From: Robiginitalea aestuariiviva
GTDB lineage: Bacteria > Bacteroidota > Bacteroidia > Flavobacteriales > Flavobacteriaceae
Reading direction: 5' to 3'
Assembly: GCF_029537735.1 (NCBI RefSeq)
Contig: NZ_JARPUQ010000002.1
Span: 1,170,240-1,234,239 of the forward strand
DNA length: 64,000 bases
Shown here: piece after piece, positions 50,873 to 62,152 of the stretch
Position numbering within the stretch: position 1 is the first letter of the stretch
Layout of the letters: each line of letters begins with the position of its first letter
The notes under the pieces: model-generated
The model's database searches: none
Seen by the model: the letters and a program-made list of their open reading frames with translations, nothing else
What the model was told of the DNA's origin: nothing
Position numbers and translations under genes: made by a program

Positions 50873-53302
50873 ATGAAGATCTCCTATAACTGGCTGAAGC
50901 AATTCCTCGAAATCGACTGGCCGGCGGAGCAGACGGCAGAGCTGCTGACCGACCTGGGCCTGGAAGTGGAAGGCGTTGCCCCCTTTGAATCCGTAAAGGG
51001 CGGCTTGGAAGGGATAGTGGTTGGACGGGTACTCACTTGCGGCAAACACCCCAATGCGGACCGCCTGAGCCTGTGCACGGTGGATATCGGTCAGGGGGAA
51101 CCTGTACAAATCGTCTGCGGGGCACCCAATGTGGCCCAGGGCCAATTGGTACCTGTTGCCCCGGTGGGGACCACCCTGTACGATGCGGAAGGCGAACCCT
51201 GGAAAATCAAAAAAGGGAAGATTCGGGGCGAAGCCAGCCAGGGCATGATCTGTGCAGAGGACGAACTGGGCCTTGGGGCGGACCATTCAGGGATCATGGT
51301 ACTGGAAACGGAGGCCGATCCCGGCACTCCCCTGGCCAGCCTGCTGAAGGTGGAAACCGACCAGGTCTTTGAAATCGGGCTGACCCCAAACCGGGCAGAC
51401 GCCATGAGCCATTATGGGGTGGCGCGGGACCTGCGGGCAGGCCTGAAACAGAAAAAAATCAGTAAGGAACTCATCACGCCCTCGGTGAGCACCTTTAATG
51501 TAGACAACCGCAGCCTGCGCATAGACGTTTCGGTAGCGGATAACAAAATGGCCCCGCGCTATTGCGGGGTAACCATCAGCAACCTGATTGTTCAGGAGAG
51601 CCCGGACTGGCTCAAAAACCGCTTGAAAGCCATAGGGCTGAACCCCATCAACAATGTGGTCGATGCCACCAACTATGTTTTACACGAACTGGGGCAACCC
51701 CTGCACGCCTTTGATGCCGACCGGATTTTTGGACGGAAGATCGAGGTGCGCACTGTGGAGGCCGGCACCCGCTTTATGACCCTTGACGGGGAGGAACGCA
51801 CCCTTCACGAGGAAGACCTGATGATCTGCGACGCAGAGAAACCCATGTGTATTGCCGGGGTTTTCGGGGGCATCAATACCGGGGTAACCGAAGACACGCG
51901 CAACATCTTCCTGGAGAGCGCCTATTTTGACCCGGTTGCCATCCGCAAAACCGCCAAGCGCCATGGCCTGAGCACAGACGCCTCCTTCCGTTTTGAACGC
52001 GGCATCGACATCAATAACGTGGAATACGCCCTGGTGCGGGCCGCCGTCCTGATCCGGGACATTGCCGGGGGGGACATTTCCTCCGACGTGGTAGACCTCT
52101 ACCCCAACAAAATGCCGGATTATAATGTATTCCTGAGTTACGAGAAAATCCACAACCTGATCGGAGTAGAAATCCCGCGGGATACCATACTTTCCATCCT
52201 GGCCTCTCTGGACATACAGGTGCGCAGCAATACCGAATCCGGGCTTGGGCTGGTCATCCCTTTTTACCGGGTCGATGTGCGGCGGGAAGTGGATGTGATC
52301 GAGGAATTGTTGCGGGTATACGGGTACAACAACATCCCGGACAAAACCAAATTTACGGCCTCCATCCTGCCACCGGCCGTAGTAGAGCCCCACGACCTGC
52401 AACGCCGGGTAGGCAACCAACTGGCAGACCTTGGTTTTTACGAGATTCTGGGTAACAGTCTTTGTAACCCGGACCACAATGCCCGCCTGCAGGATACGGC
52501 CGGGAAAGCCGTAAGCCTGCTGAACCCGTTAAGCCGCGAACTCTCCGAACTGCGCCAGGATATGCTTTTTACCGGGCTGGGCGCGGTGGCCTATAACCTG
52601 AACCGCCGCCAGCAGGACCTGCGCCTATTTGAATTCGGGAAGATCTACCGGCATGGCAAGGGCCAGGCCTTTGAGGAGGAAGACCGCCTTTCCGTGGTGG
52701 TTAGCGGCAATCTGCACGGAGACCACTGGGCCTCCCCTACCCAGGCTGCCGGATTCTTTTTTCTGAAATCGGCCGTACTGGGCATCTTTGAACGCCTGGG
52801 CATTGGCCGTTGCGAAGAACTGCCATACACGGATGCCCGTATCTGCGAAGGCCTGCAACTCACTTCCCAGGGGGTGGTCCTGGCTCAACTCGGAGTGGTA
52901 CATCCGGATTTCCTGAAGCCCTTTGAGATCAAACAGGAGGTGCTGTTTGCAGACATCCGGTGGGCAGCCTTACTGGAGCGCAAAGCCACCCCGGAACAAA
53001 CCCGCTACAAGGCCCTCCCGAAGTTTCCGGAGGTGCGAAGGGATTTTGCCCTGCTCCTGGACCAGGGGAAACACTTTGAGGAAGTGTACCGCCTGGCCTT
53101 TGAGACCGAGCGCAACCTCTTGCAGGATGTGAACCTTTTTGATGTCTACACCGGCGATAAACTTCCGAAAGGCAAGAAATCTTATGCGGTAAGCTTTACG
53201 TTACAGGATCAGGACAAAACCCTGACGGACAAGAAAATAGACGGGGTGATGCAGCGCTTGCGCCAGCGGTTTGAAAAAGAACTGGGGGCCGAACTGCGCT
53301 AA
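50873..53302 (+). CDS. pheT: Phenylalanyl-tRNA synthetase beta subunit
   Basis: 809 residues, standard length. Together with PheS it charges tRNA-Phe; the beta subunit includes tRNA-binding and editing parts. N-terminal MKISYNWLKQFLEID is followed by an EMAP-like tRNA-binding domain (about 40-150; CGKHPNADRLSLCTVDIG), the B3/4 editing domain (TDASFRFERGID), B5, a pseudo-catalytic core and a C-terminal ferredoxin-fold anticodon-binding domain (about 700-809; PKFPEVRRDFALLLD). pheS is not in the window. Its TAA shares bases with the convergent fasciclin gene's stop. Confidence 0.98.
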   Translation: MKISYNWLKQFLEIDWPAEQTAELLTDLGLEVEGVAPFESVKGGLEGIVVGRVLTCGKHPNADRLSLCTVDIGQGEPVQIVCGAPNVAQGQLVPVAPVGTTLYDAEGEPWKIKKGKIRGEASQGMICAEDELGLGADHSGIMVLETEADPGTPLASLLKVETDQVFEIGLTPNRADAMSHYGVARDLRAGLKQKKISKELITPSVSTFNVDNRSLRIDVSVADNKMAPRYCGVTISNLIVQESPDWLKNRLKAIGLNPINNVVDATNYVLHELGQPLHAFDADRIFGRKIEVRTVEAGTRFMTLDGEERTLHEEDLMICDAEKPMCIAGVFGGINTGVTEDTRNIFLESAYFDPVAIRKTAKRHGLSTDASFRFERGIDINNVEYALVRAAVLIRDIAGGDISSDVVDLYPNKMPDYNVFLSYEKIHNLIGVEIPRDTILSILASLDIQVRSNTESGLGLVIPFYRVDVRREVDVIEELLRVYGYNNIPDKTKFTASILPPAVVEPHDLQRRVGNQLADLGFYEILGNSLCNPDHNARLQDTAGKAVSLLNPLSRELSELRQDMLFTGLGAVAYNLNRRQQDLRLFEFGKIYRHGKGQAFEEEDRLSVVVSGNLHGDHWASPTQAAGFFFLKSAVLGIFERLGIGRCEELPYTDARICEGLQLTSQGVVLAQLGVVHPDFLKPFEIKQEVLFADIRWAALLERKATPEQTRYKALPKFPEVRRDFALLLDQGKHFEEVYRLAFETERNLLQDVNLFDVYTGDKLPKGKKSYAVSFTLQDQDKTLTDKKIDGVMQRLRQRFEKELGAELR

Positions 53303-53805
53303 GGCCGGGAGGTTGGGAGAATAACCGAATCGATGCGGTGAAATACCAGGTTCTGGTCGTGGTTATCGGCCTGGACTATGCGCGCCCGGTTTCCCGAACA
53401 ATCCATCAGCACAATGTCCGTCCCTTCCAGGGTTGCCAGGAGTTCCTCCCCCTGGACGGTGGTAAAGCGGGCTACCCCTTCTCCCCGGCAAAGCCGCTGC
53501 AAAATACCGGCCGCCGTAATTTCCCCGGCAACGATATGGTAACTGAGCAGGGCCCGAAGCTCGGACTTCCGGGATGGGTCTTCCAGGATTTCTTTACGGG
53601 AGGCCATAAAGGATGTAAGGGCCTGGTCGGAAGGCGCAAAGACGGTAAAGGGACCGCTGTTTTCAATCACCTTGTCCAGGTCTGCCGATGCCAGGGCTTC
53701 ATCCCAGGATACGTCCATGTCCCCATCTGCCTGTTGCGCACACAAAGCAGACGAAGTAAGGCACAAAATCAGCAGGCCCAGGTAGGCCAGAATAGGACTT
53801 TTCAT
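53299..53805 (-). CDS. Secreted fasciclin (FAS1)-domain protein
   Basis: 168 residues. A signal peptide (MKSPILAYLGLLILCLTSSALC) is followed by a single FAS1 domain: ADLDKVIENSGPFTVFAPSDQAL (H1 motif region), LLSYHIVAGEIT (the YH motif) and IDSVILPTSRP at the end (H2-like). Two cysteines appear late in the domain. Single-FAS1 secreted proteins are common in Bacteroidota and may mediate adhesion. A 20-base perfect palindrome lies 26 bases upstream of the start. The stop overlaps the pheT stop by 4 bases (CTAA). Confidence 0.93.
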   Translation of the reverse strand: MKSPILAYLGLLILCLTSSALCAQQADGDMDVSWDEALASADLDKVIENSGPFTVFAPSDQALTSFMASRKEILEDPSRKSELRALLSYHIVAGEITAAGILQRLCRGEGVARFTTVQGEELLATLEGTDIVLMDCSGNRARIVQADNHDQNLVFHRIDSVILPTSRP

Positions 53806-53830
53806 GGTGTTCTCAGGTCTCGGGGCAGAT

Positions 53831-53850
53831 ACCGTTTATCGATAAACGGT
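53831..53850. promoter_or_regulatory. Perfect 20-base palindrome upstream of the fasciclin gene
   Basis: ACCGTTTATCGATAAACGGT is an exact palindrome with no mismatch or spacer, centred on ATCGAT. It lies 26 bases upstream of the fasciclin ATG (minus strand) and 154 bases upstream of the divergent membrane-protein gene. It could be an operator for a dimeric regulator or a hairpin in the fasciclin leader RNA. Confidence 0.55.
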
Positions 53851-53955
53851 GTCATTTCATCGACAAGATAAGACATTCCACCCACTTCCTCCAAATCTCC
53901 ATTTTCATTTTAATGTTTTAACATACTTTTAACATTTAAGAGTAGGTTAAGGGAA

Positions 53956-53986
53956 TTGACATGCCTTTTGTCATTGTTTATTTTTG
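53956..53986 (+). promoter_or_regulatory. Promoter of the two-TM membrane protein gene
   Basis: TTG at 53956-53958 and TATTTTTG (exact TAnnTTTG) at 53979-53986, spaced by 20 bases, match the flavobacterial -33/-7 promoter. The start ATG is 18 bases further on. A loose inverted repeat TGACA/TGTCA (53957-53961 / 53969-53973) overlaps the promoter. Confidence 0.65.
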
Positions 53987-54003
53987 AACGAATTTGTATT
54001 GCT

Positions 54004-56384
<2,381 letters not shown>

Positions 56385-56471
56385 TCACAAGCCTTTTAAG
56401 GAATCCGAAAAGGATTTTAACGGCCCCTTAACAACGGTGGTTAGGGGCTTTGCTTAGATTTGTTCACTGCT

Positions 56472-57878
56472 ATGCAGCGGAAAGCGATGCGTCATTTTTA
56501 CCATGTCATAGTACTCTCGGGCCTGTTGGCTTCATGCGGCGGGCATCCCTCTGAGGACCCTTCCTTTTACTTTGGCGGCCAGATTGTAAATCCCACTTCG
56601 GATTACGTGGTGCTGTATAAAGGGGATCAGGCCCTGGATTCTGCGCGCCTGGATGCCAACGGCACCTTTGGCATGCGCCTGGACTCCCTGCCCAGCGGCC
56701 TTTACAATTTTTCTCACCGTCCGGAATTCCAGTATCTATATCTGGAACCCGGAGACAGCCTGCAAATCCGGCTGAATACGGTCGCCTTTGACGAATCCCT
56801 GGTCTATGCCGGGAAAGGGGAAGGCGTGAATAACACCCTGATGGACCTCTTTCTGGAAGCCGAAGCCGAAGACCAGGTGATCCGGGAATCCTTCGCAGCC
56901 CTGGAACCGGCGGCCTTCCGCACCCGCCTGGATTCCCTTCTGCAGCGTAAAATGCAGCGCGTGGAAGGCATGCAGGCCGAAGAGCCCCTCTCCGAAGGTG
57001 CCCGCAAAGTAGTAGCCTCCACGATTCGATACCGGAATTATTTCTACCGGGAAGGCTACCCGGTGTGGCACCGCAGGCTCAGTGAAGATCGCACCCTGCA
57101 CCCCCTGCCCGGGGATTTTTACGATTACCGTAAAGACATAGCCTACAACGATTCGGACCTCACCTTCCTGAGGCCCTATTACGACTTTATGAAATTCCAC
57201 ATCGCCAACATGGCGTATATGGGCTGTAAAAAAGCCTGCGACAGCGATGTGGTCCAGGGCCGAAACGCCCTACATTTCAACCGCCACCAGCTGGCGATCA
57301 TCGACAGCCTCGTACCCCAGCAGGTGCTGCGGGACAACCTGTTCCGGGCAGTGGCCTTCGAATACCTGCTCAAACACGATACCGAAGCCCACTTCGAAAT
57401 ATTTATGGAAGACCTGGAGCTGCGTGCGGCGCGCAACCGCCACCTGGGGGAGATCCAGGAACTGCGGGAAGGCATCCGCAACCTGAGGCCCAATCGGGAA
57501 CTGCCGGAACTCTATGTGCAAAACCAGGAGGGGGATACCTTATCCCTGGCCAATCTGGCCGGAAACAATCGGCAAACCGTTTTCTACTTCTGGTCAGGGC
57601 CTGAAATCAGGCACCTGCGCAACATCAGCCAGCGGGTGCGCAGCCTGCAGGTTCAATATCCCCAACACCGTTTCGTGGGGATCTGCCTGAGGACGGAAAA
57701 GGACCGCTGGAAGGAAATTGTGGATAGCTACGGCCTGGACCCCGCCAACCAGTACTGGACTTCGGATTTCCAGGGCTTTGCGCACAAACTTATTGTGTAC
57801 AACAGCTCCTTTAAAAGCGTTATCGCCCAGAACGGCCGGGTGGTAGACGGCTTTGCCAACCTCAATTCTTCCTTCTAG
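56472..57878 (+). CDS. Thioredoxin-fold lipoprotein without CxxC (DUF4369-like N-terminus)
   Basis: 468 residues from ATG 56472 (MQRKAMRHFYHVIVLSGLLASC); a later ATG at 56487 is also possible. The lipobox LLASC predicts a lipoprotein. The N-terminal beta domain (about 30-105; FYFGGQIVNPTSDYVVLYKG) resembles DUF4369, a helical middle follows, and the C-terminus (about 345-468) has a TlpA-like thioredoxin fold (LPELYVQNQEGDTLSLANLAG). Where W-C-x-x-C is expected it reads FWSGPEIRHL, so it cannot act as a disulfide oxidoreductase. Two Cys in MGCKKACD lie in the middle. Function unknown. Confidence 0.83.
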   Translation: MQRKAMRHFYHVIVLSGLLASCGGHPSEDPSFYFGGQIVNPTSDYVVLYKGDQALDSARLDANGTFGMRLDSLPSGLYNFSHRPEFQYLYLEPGDSLQIRLNTVAFDESLVYAGKGEGVNNTLMDLFLEAEAEDQVIRESFAALEPAAFRTRLDSLLQRKMQRVEGMQAEEPLSEGARKVVASTIRYRNYFYREGYPVWHRRLSEDRTLHPLPGDFYDYRKDIAYNDSDLTFLRPYYDFMKFHIANMAYMGCKKACDSDVVQGRNALHFNRHQLAIIDSLVPQQVLRDNLFRAVAFEYLLKHDTEAHFEIFMEDLELRAARNRHLGEIQELREGIRNLRPNRELPELYVQNQEGDTLSLANLAGNNRQTVFYFWSGPEIRHLRNISQRVRSLQVQYPQHRFVGICLRTEKDRWKEIVDSYGLDPANQYWTSDFQGFAHKLIVYNSSFKSVIAQNGRVVDGFANLNSSF

Positions 57879-57914
57879 GAGAGGCTTACTTTTACAAAAA
57901 TAATTATCGGAAAA

Positions 57915-58574
57915 TCAGCCGTTGCCCTTGCGGTAATCGGACAGGAATTTCTCGAGGCCGATATCGGTCAGGGGGTGCTTAAGCAGGCCTTCAATGGCCG
58001 AGAGCGGGCCGGTCATAACATCCGCCCCGATTTTGGCGCATTCAATCACGTGCATGGTGTGACGGATGGAGGCCGCAAGGATTTCGGTCCCGAACCCGTA
58101 GTTGTCATAGATTTCGCGGATTTCAGAAATCAGATTTAGGCCATCCGTGGAAATATCGTCCAGGCGCCCGATAAAGGGGGACACATAAGAGGCCCCGGCC
58201 TTGGCGGCCAGCAAGGCCTGCCCGGGGGAAAAAACCAGGGTACAATTGGTTCGGATCCCTTTATCCGAAAAATAATTCAGGGCTTTCACCCCATCGCGGA
58301 TCATGGGTACCTTCACGACAATCTGTTCGTGGAGTTCGGCCAGCTCCTCCCCTTCGCGAACCATTCCCTCAAAATCCGTAGCAATAACCTCCGCAGAGAC
58401 ATCGCCCCCGTCTACAATGTGGCAGATATCCACATAGTGTTTGAGGATATTGTTTTTTCCGGTAATGCCTTCCTTGGCCATCAGGGACGGATTGGTGGTT
58501 ACCCCGTCCAGTACCCCAAGGGCTTGGGCTTCGCGAATTTGGTCCAGGTTTGCGGTGTCGATAAAGAATTTCAT
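57915..58574 (-). CDS. fsa: Fructose-6-phosphate aldolase / small transaldolase
   Basis: 219 residues, the compact transaldolase/FSA class. [16 protein letters not shown] at the start, [13 protein letters not shown] near residue 24, and [11 protein letters not shown] with the Schiff-base Lys are the family hallmarks; [19 protein letters not shown] and [12 protein letters not shown] follow. Either transaldolase or fructose-6-phosphate aldolase activity fits; flavobacterial members are often annotated as FSA. It is the likely non-oxidative pentose-phosphate enzyme here. The neighbouring SDR gene lies 50 bases upstream on the same strand. Confidence 0.93.
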   Translation of the reverse strand: MKFFIDTANLDQIREAQALGVLDGVTTNPSLMAKEGITGKNNILKHYVDICHIVDGGDVSAEVIATDFEGMVREGEELAELHEQIVVKVPMIRDGVKALNYFSDKGIRTNCTLVFSPGQALLAAKAGASYVSPFIGRLDDISTDGLNLISEIREIYDNYGFGTEILAASIRHTMHVIECAKIGADVMTGPLSAIEGLLKHPLTDIGLEKFLSDYRKGNG

Positions 58575-58624
58575 GTGTCCTTTTTAGTTTCGGTTTTACG
58601 GGTGCCTGTGCTCCCTTCGCAAAA

Positions 58625-59437
58625 CTACAATTTATAATGATTCCGGAGCAGGCGTTCGTACCAGGTATCCGGTAAAATACGCTTAAGAACCAGCGAAAAC
58701 CGCTGCAGGGGACTGCCCACGGTATAATGTACCTTCGGTGTCCTTTTTTGCAGGATGCGGTATACCGCACGAGCCACCTCCGCCGGGTCCCCGCCCTGGT
58801 CCACATGGGCGTCCATCAGCTCCAGGGATTTTCCATAGGTATCCCGGTAAGGCGAAGTTTCCGAAAGCGGGGTATGGTAGCGCCCCGAGGCAATATTGGT
58901 CGCATAATCCCCGGGGGCCAGGGTGGCTACCCGGATCCCGAAAGGCCTCAGCTCCATGCGGTAGGCTTCCGTAGCGACCTGCAGGGCACCTTTACTGGCC
59001 GAGTAGACCCCCCGGAAGGGAAGCCCCATATACCCCGCAATAGACGTGATATTTACAATGAATCCACTACCCTGCTTTCGCATCTGGGGGGCAACTGCAC
59101 CCATTACCCGTAGCGGGCCGTGAAAATTGGTTTCCAAAGCCTCGCACACCTCCGAATAGGGGGTCTCTTCCATAGGACCGGTAATCCCAACCCCGGCGTT
59201 GTTGATCAGCACATCAATCCGGCCTTCCTGTTCCAGCAGCCGGGCAACCGCAGCGCGAACCGATTCCGGCTGGCACACATCCATGGCCAGTAAGGGAAAG
59301 TCCTCAAAGTCGGGATATCGACCCGGGTTCCGGGCCGTTCCGTATACCCGGTAACCCCGGGAAGCCAGGAATTGCCCTGTGGCTTTTCCCAGGCCGCTTG
59401 AGGCTCCCGTGATCAATACAACTGCAGGGTCTGGCAT
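58625..59437 (-). CDS. Short-chain dehydrogenase/reductase
   Basis: 270 residues, classical SDR. ITGASSGLGKATG (cofactor), NNAGVGITG, IVNITSIAG and the catalytic YSASKGALQ are all present; GTARNPGRYPDF after the second strand suggests NADP preference. The C-terminal region is basic and hydrophobic (LVLKRILPDTWYERLL), as in membrane-associated 17-beta-HSD-like SDRs. The substrate is unknown. It ends just upstream of the SRP RNA locus region and is followed by the aldolase gene. Confidence 0.92.
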   Translation of the reverse strand: MPDPAVVLITGASSGLGKATGQFLASRGYRVYGTARNPGRYPDFEDFPLLAMDVCQPESVRAAVARLLEQEGRIDVLINNAGVGITGPMEETPYSEVCEALETNFHGPLRVMGAVAPQMRKQGSGFIVNITSIAGYMGLPFRGVYSASKGALQVATEAYRMELRPFGIRVATLAPGDYATNIASGRYHTPLSETSPYRDTYGKSLELMDAHVDQGGDPAEVARAVYRILQKRTPKVHYTVGSPLQRFSLVLKRILPDTWYERLLRNHYKL

Positions 59438-59516
59438 GGTGGGAAATTACGAATTAAATTCCTTGGGCAGGCCTCAATAGGCACATGACGCGCCCAGAAT
59501 TTAGGGCATAAAAAAA

Positions 59517-59612
59517 CGGCAAGCTACCTACATCGCACCGCTACGACCACATACCCTTGCTGCGTTCCCGCCCTGGGGGATTCTGCAGGAGCTGGTCGTG
59601 TAGGACTTGCCG
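59517..59612 (-). ncRNA. ffs: Signal recognition particle RNA, small bacterial form
   Basis: About 96 bases, minus strand. The conserved apical sequence, read on the minus strand, is GGGAACGCAGCAAGGGT (59571-59553 region), the SRP tetraloop/asymmetric-loop signature in its Bacteroidota form. The two ends pair (CGGCAAG / CTTGCCG), and further helical pairing runs inward (CTACAC.. GACCAGC with matching strands). A run of T6-7 follows at 59516-59511 as a terminator. A textbook promoter lies directly upstream. It binds Ffh to target membrane proteins. Confidence 0.92.
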
Positions 59613-59616
59613 CGTG

Positions 59617-59648
59617 CAAATATACGACCTTTTCGCATTTGGGACAAA
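59617..59648 (-). promoter_or_regulatory. Promoter of the SRP RNA gene
   Basis: On the minus strand TTTG (59648-59645) and TATATTTG (59624-59617) are separated by exactly 20 bases, a complete flavobacterial -33/-7 promoter. Transcription would start near 59612, the first base of the terminal SRP helix. Confidence 0.8.
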
Positions 59649-59720
59649 GCCCGGGGCGCCTTAACTTAGCAAAACTTCAAGGGCTGCCCCGAGTAGCCCG
59701 GCAAAGCATGACTTAAGAAT

Positions 59721-60764
59721 ATGAATATGTGGAAATTGGGTAGTATCGGAATATTCCTCGGTCTTTTTCTGGGCTGCGGGGGGCAGGCCCTGGACAAACA
59801 GCTGCAGCTACAGTTTGAAGGGAAGGGGAAGAGCTGGAAACAGGGCGCCCGCGTTGGGGTTTCCGTGGCAAACCGCTCGGACGTGCCCCTGGATTCCGTG
59901 CGCTATTTCCTGGACGGAAAAGCGCTGGAGTATACCGACGGCACTGTAGTCCTTTCGCCCGAAAAACTCGGCACCCATACCCTGGAAGCCCGGGCCTACC
60001 TGCAAGGGCAAACGGTACCCCTGCAGGAGGAAGTGGTGGTGCTGGCCCCCGCTCCGCCGGAGCTGTACACCTACGAAATTGTCAATACCTATCCCCACGA
60101 TATCGAAGCCTTTACCCAGGGCCTGGAATTCCGGGGCGACACCCTCTATGAGAGCACAGGACAGCGGGGGGCATCCAGTTTGCGCAAGGTAGATTTCCGC
60201 ACCGGCGAAATCCTGGAACAGACCGCTCTGGAACGCACCTATTTTGGCGAGGGCATCACCCTCCTGGGGGAGCGCCTGTACATGCTTACCTGGCAAAGCA
60301 AGGTCGGGTTTCTCTACAACCCGAATACCCTGGAGCGCACCGGGACCTTCCAGTATGGAGAAAGCCGGGAAGGCTGGGGGTTGTGTAACGACGGGACGCG
60401 CATCTATAAAAGCGACGGCAGCCAGCGCATCTGGATCCTGGACCCGGAAACCCTGCAGGAAACCGGGCATCTGGAGACCGTCACGGACCGCTCGGTCTTC
60501 AACAAGGCCAATGAACTGGAATACGTGGATGGCCTGATCTATGCCAACGTTTGGCAAAAACCCAGTATGATGATCATCGATGCCGCCTCCGGAGCCATCA
60601 CCGGGGTGGTGAATTTCGGGGGGCTGGAGCGCAGCGTAACCCAGCACGACCGCCTGGATGTACTCAACGGGGTGGCTTACCACAAAGAAAGGGGGACCTT
60701 TTTTGTAACCGGGAAACGCTGGGATAAACTCTTTGAAGTCCGGATCCTCAAAAAGACCCCATGA
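59721..60764 (+). CDS. Glutaminyl-peptide cyclotransferase lipoprotein
   Basis: 347 residues with a lipoprotein signal (LFLGC near residue 19). An N-terminal beta domain (about 25-110) precedes a beta-propeller-like glutamine cyclotransferase domain with YTYEIVNTYPHDIEAFTQGLEF, LYESTGQRGASSLRKVD, and FNKANELEYVDGLIYANVWQ, which match the plant-type/bacterial QC family. It should convert N-terminal Gln of exported proteins to pyroglutamate. The next gene starts with an ATGA overlap, implying coupling. Confidence 0.93.
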   Translation: MNMWKLGSIGIFLGLFLGCGGQALDKQLQLQFEGKGKSWKQGARVGVSVANRSDVPLDSVRYFLDGKALEYTDGTVVLSPEKLGTHTLEARAYLQGQTVPLQEEVVVLAPAPPELYTYEIVNTYPHDIEAFTQGLEFRGDTLYESTGQRGASSLRKVDFRTGEILEQTALERTYFGEGITLLGERLYMLTWQSKVGFLYNPNTLERTGTFQYGESREGWGLCNDGTRIYKSDGSQRIWILDPETLQETGHLETVTDRSVFNKANELEYVDGLIYANVWQKPSMMIIDAASGAITGVVNFGGLERSVTQHDRLDVLNGVAYHKERGTFFVTGKRWDKLFEVRILKKTP

Positions 60765-61147
60765 AACGCTTTATCCTCCACAAGGTAGTGGCACAGCAAG
60801 ACCTGGATGCCCTGGACCACGTAAACAACGTGCGCTATGTGCAATGGGTGCAGGATGTGGCCCAGGCCCATTGGGAAACCCTGACGGAGCCCGAATGGGA
60901 TAAACGCTACCTGTGGGTGGTGCGAAGCCACCACATCCGCTATGCCAAACCCGCCTTGCTGGGGCAGCGGCTGGAACTGGAAACCTATGTGCGCCAGGCC
61001 CGGGGGCCCATTTCGGAACGCTGTGTGGACATCCGCCTGGCAGATTCCGGCGAGGCCATTGCCAGTTGCGTCACCGAATGGTGCCTGCTCGAAGCCAAAA
61101 CCCTCAAGCCGGTACGGATGCCGGAGGCCATGCGGGATAAATTCTGA
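60761..61147 (+). CDS. Acyl-CoA thioesterase (4HBT hotdog family)
   Basis: 128 residues, single hotdog fold. The 4HBT active-site pattern is visible as DLDALDHVNNVRYVQWVQD (Asp-x-x-x-HVNN), with RYAKPALLGQRLELETYV after it. It likely hydrolyses an acyl-CoA or acyl-ACP, as in YbgC/FatA-like proteins. The start overlaps the cyclotransferase stop by 4 bases (ATGA). The substrate and any link to that enzyme are unknown. Confidence 0.9.
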   Translation: MKRFILHKVVAQQDLDALDHVNNVRYVQWVQDVAQAHWETLTEPEWDKRYLWVVRSHHIRYAKPALLGQRLELETYVRQARGPISERCVDIRLADSGEAIASCVTEWCLLEAKTLKPVRMPEAMRDKF

Positions 61148-61272
61148 TAGTCGATGTAGGCCTTCCTACAAGCCAAACGCATTGATTTATAAGGGCTAAC
61201 CATAAGAAAACTATGGTTTTTCTATAGTTCCATTTTGGGGCAGGTTTCTATCTTGTACAAGGATAATAAGCT

Positions 61273-62004
61273 GTGGATTATACCTTTGGCATCATCGACC
61301 CGGACGCCGCCTCTTACCTCCAGTTGCAACACCTGCTGGAAGGGTTTGAAGGCTTTACCCCGGTATGGCATGAGGTTAACCCCACCGACGGGCTGAACAG
61401 TATCCTGAAAGGTTCGTCAGATGTGGTATTCCTGAACCTGAACGAAGGGGCCCCGGACCTCTTTGAACTGGTGCGCGAATTGCACCAGTTCACCGATACG
61501 CCCCCGGTCTTTATCGGGATGGCATCGGACCCATCCCATGCCTACCAGGCCCTGAAGCACCAGTTTTTCGATTACTGGATCACCCCCTACTCCGAGCTGG
61601 AAATGCGCAAGACGCTCATGAAATTCGGCAAGCGCTTCCCCAGGACTACCCCGGCACCCACCCTCTGCCTGCAATCCTATAAGGACTACCAGTACCTCAA
61701 TACGGACGAGATCCTCTACCTGCAGGCAGACAACAACACCACAGACTTTATCATGAAGGACGGCACCCGCATTTCCGCCTTTAAAACGCTGAAGAGTTTC
61801 GAGCAAAAACTGCCGGCCAATTTTGTGCGCATCCACCAGAGTTTTATCCTGAACCGCAACTACATATCCCGCATCAATTACGGGAAAAACCGCTGCAGCC
61901 TGCGTATTGGCCACACCGAGCTCCCCTTCTCCCGGGGGTACAAACAAAATGTGGATGCCCTGAAGGAATTGCTTACCCAGGCGTCCATCTCCGGCCGCTC
62001 CTGA
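61273..62004 (+). CDS. LytTR transcriptional regulator with degenerate receiver domain
   Basis: 243 residues; the start is GTG 61273, the first possible codon after an in-frame TAA. The N-terminal receiver-like domain (about 1-120) keeps the acidic IIDPD start, but the phospho-acceptor position reads FLNLNEG (Asn55 for Asp) and the switch lysine position reads YWITPYS (Thr104 for Lys). A normal LytTR DNA-binding domain follows (about 128-237; FVRIHQSFILNRNYISRI). It probably works without phosphorylation. It lies upstream of the Cys-repeat lipoprotein and a histidine kinase. Confidence 0.9.
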   Translation: MDYTFGIIDPDAASYLQLQHLLEGFEGFTPVWHEVNPTDGLNSILKGSSDVVFLNLNEGAPDLFELVRELHQFTDTPPVFIGMASDPSHAYQALKHQFFDYWITPYSELEMRKTLMKFGKRFPRTTPAPTLCLQSYKDYQYLNTDEILYLQADNNTTDFIMKDGTRISAFKTLKSFEQKLPANFVRIHQSFILNRNYISRINYGKNRCSLRIGHTELPFSRGYKQNVDALKELLTQASISGRS

Positions 62005-62152
62005 CCGGATTCTCCCAGAAACGGGTCAAATCCTCACAGACCCGCCACACTTACTAGATACCCTTGCGGAATTATACGATACGGGGTTTAGGGTTAATAT
62101 CTTGGTCCTTAGAACGCAAAAGCAAATTAACCCCTAATAACCACTTGTGATC

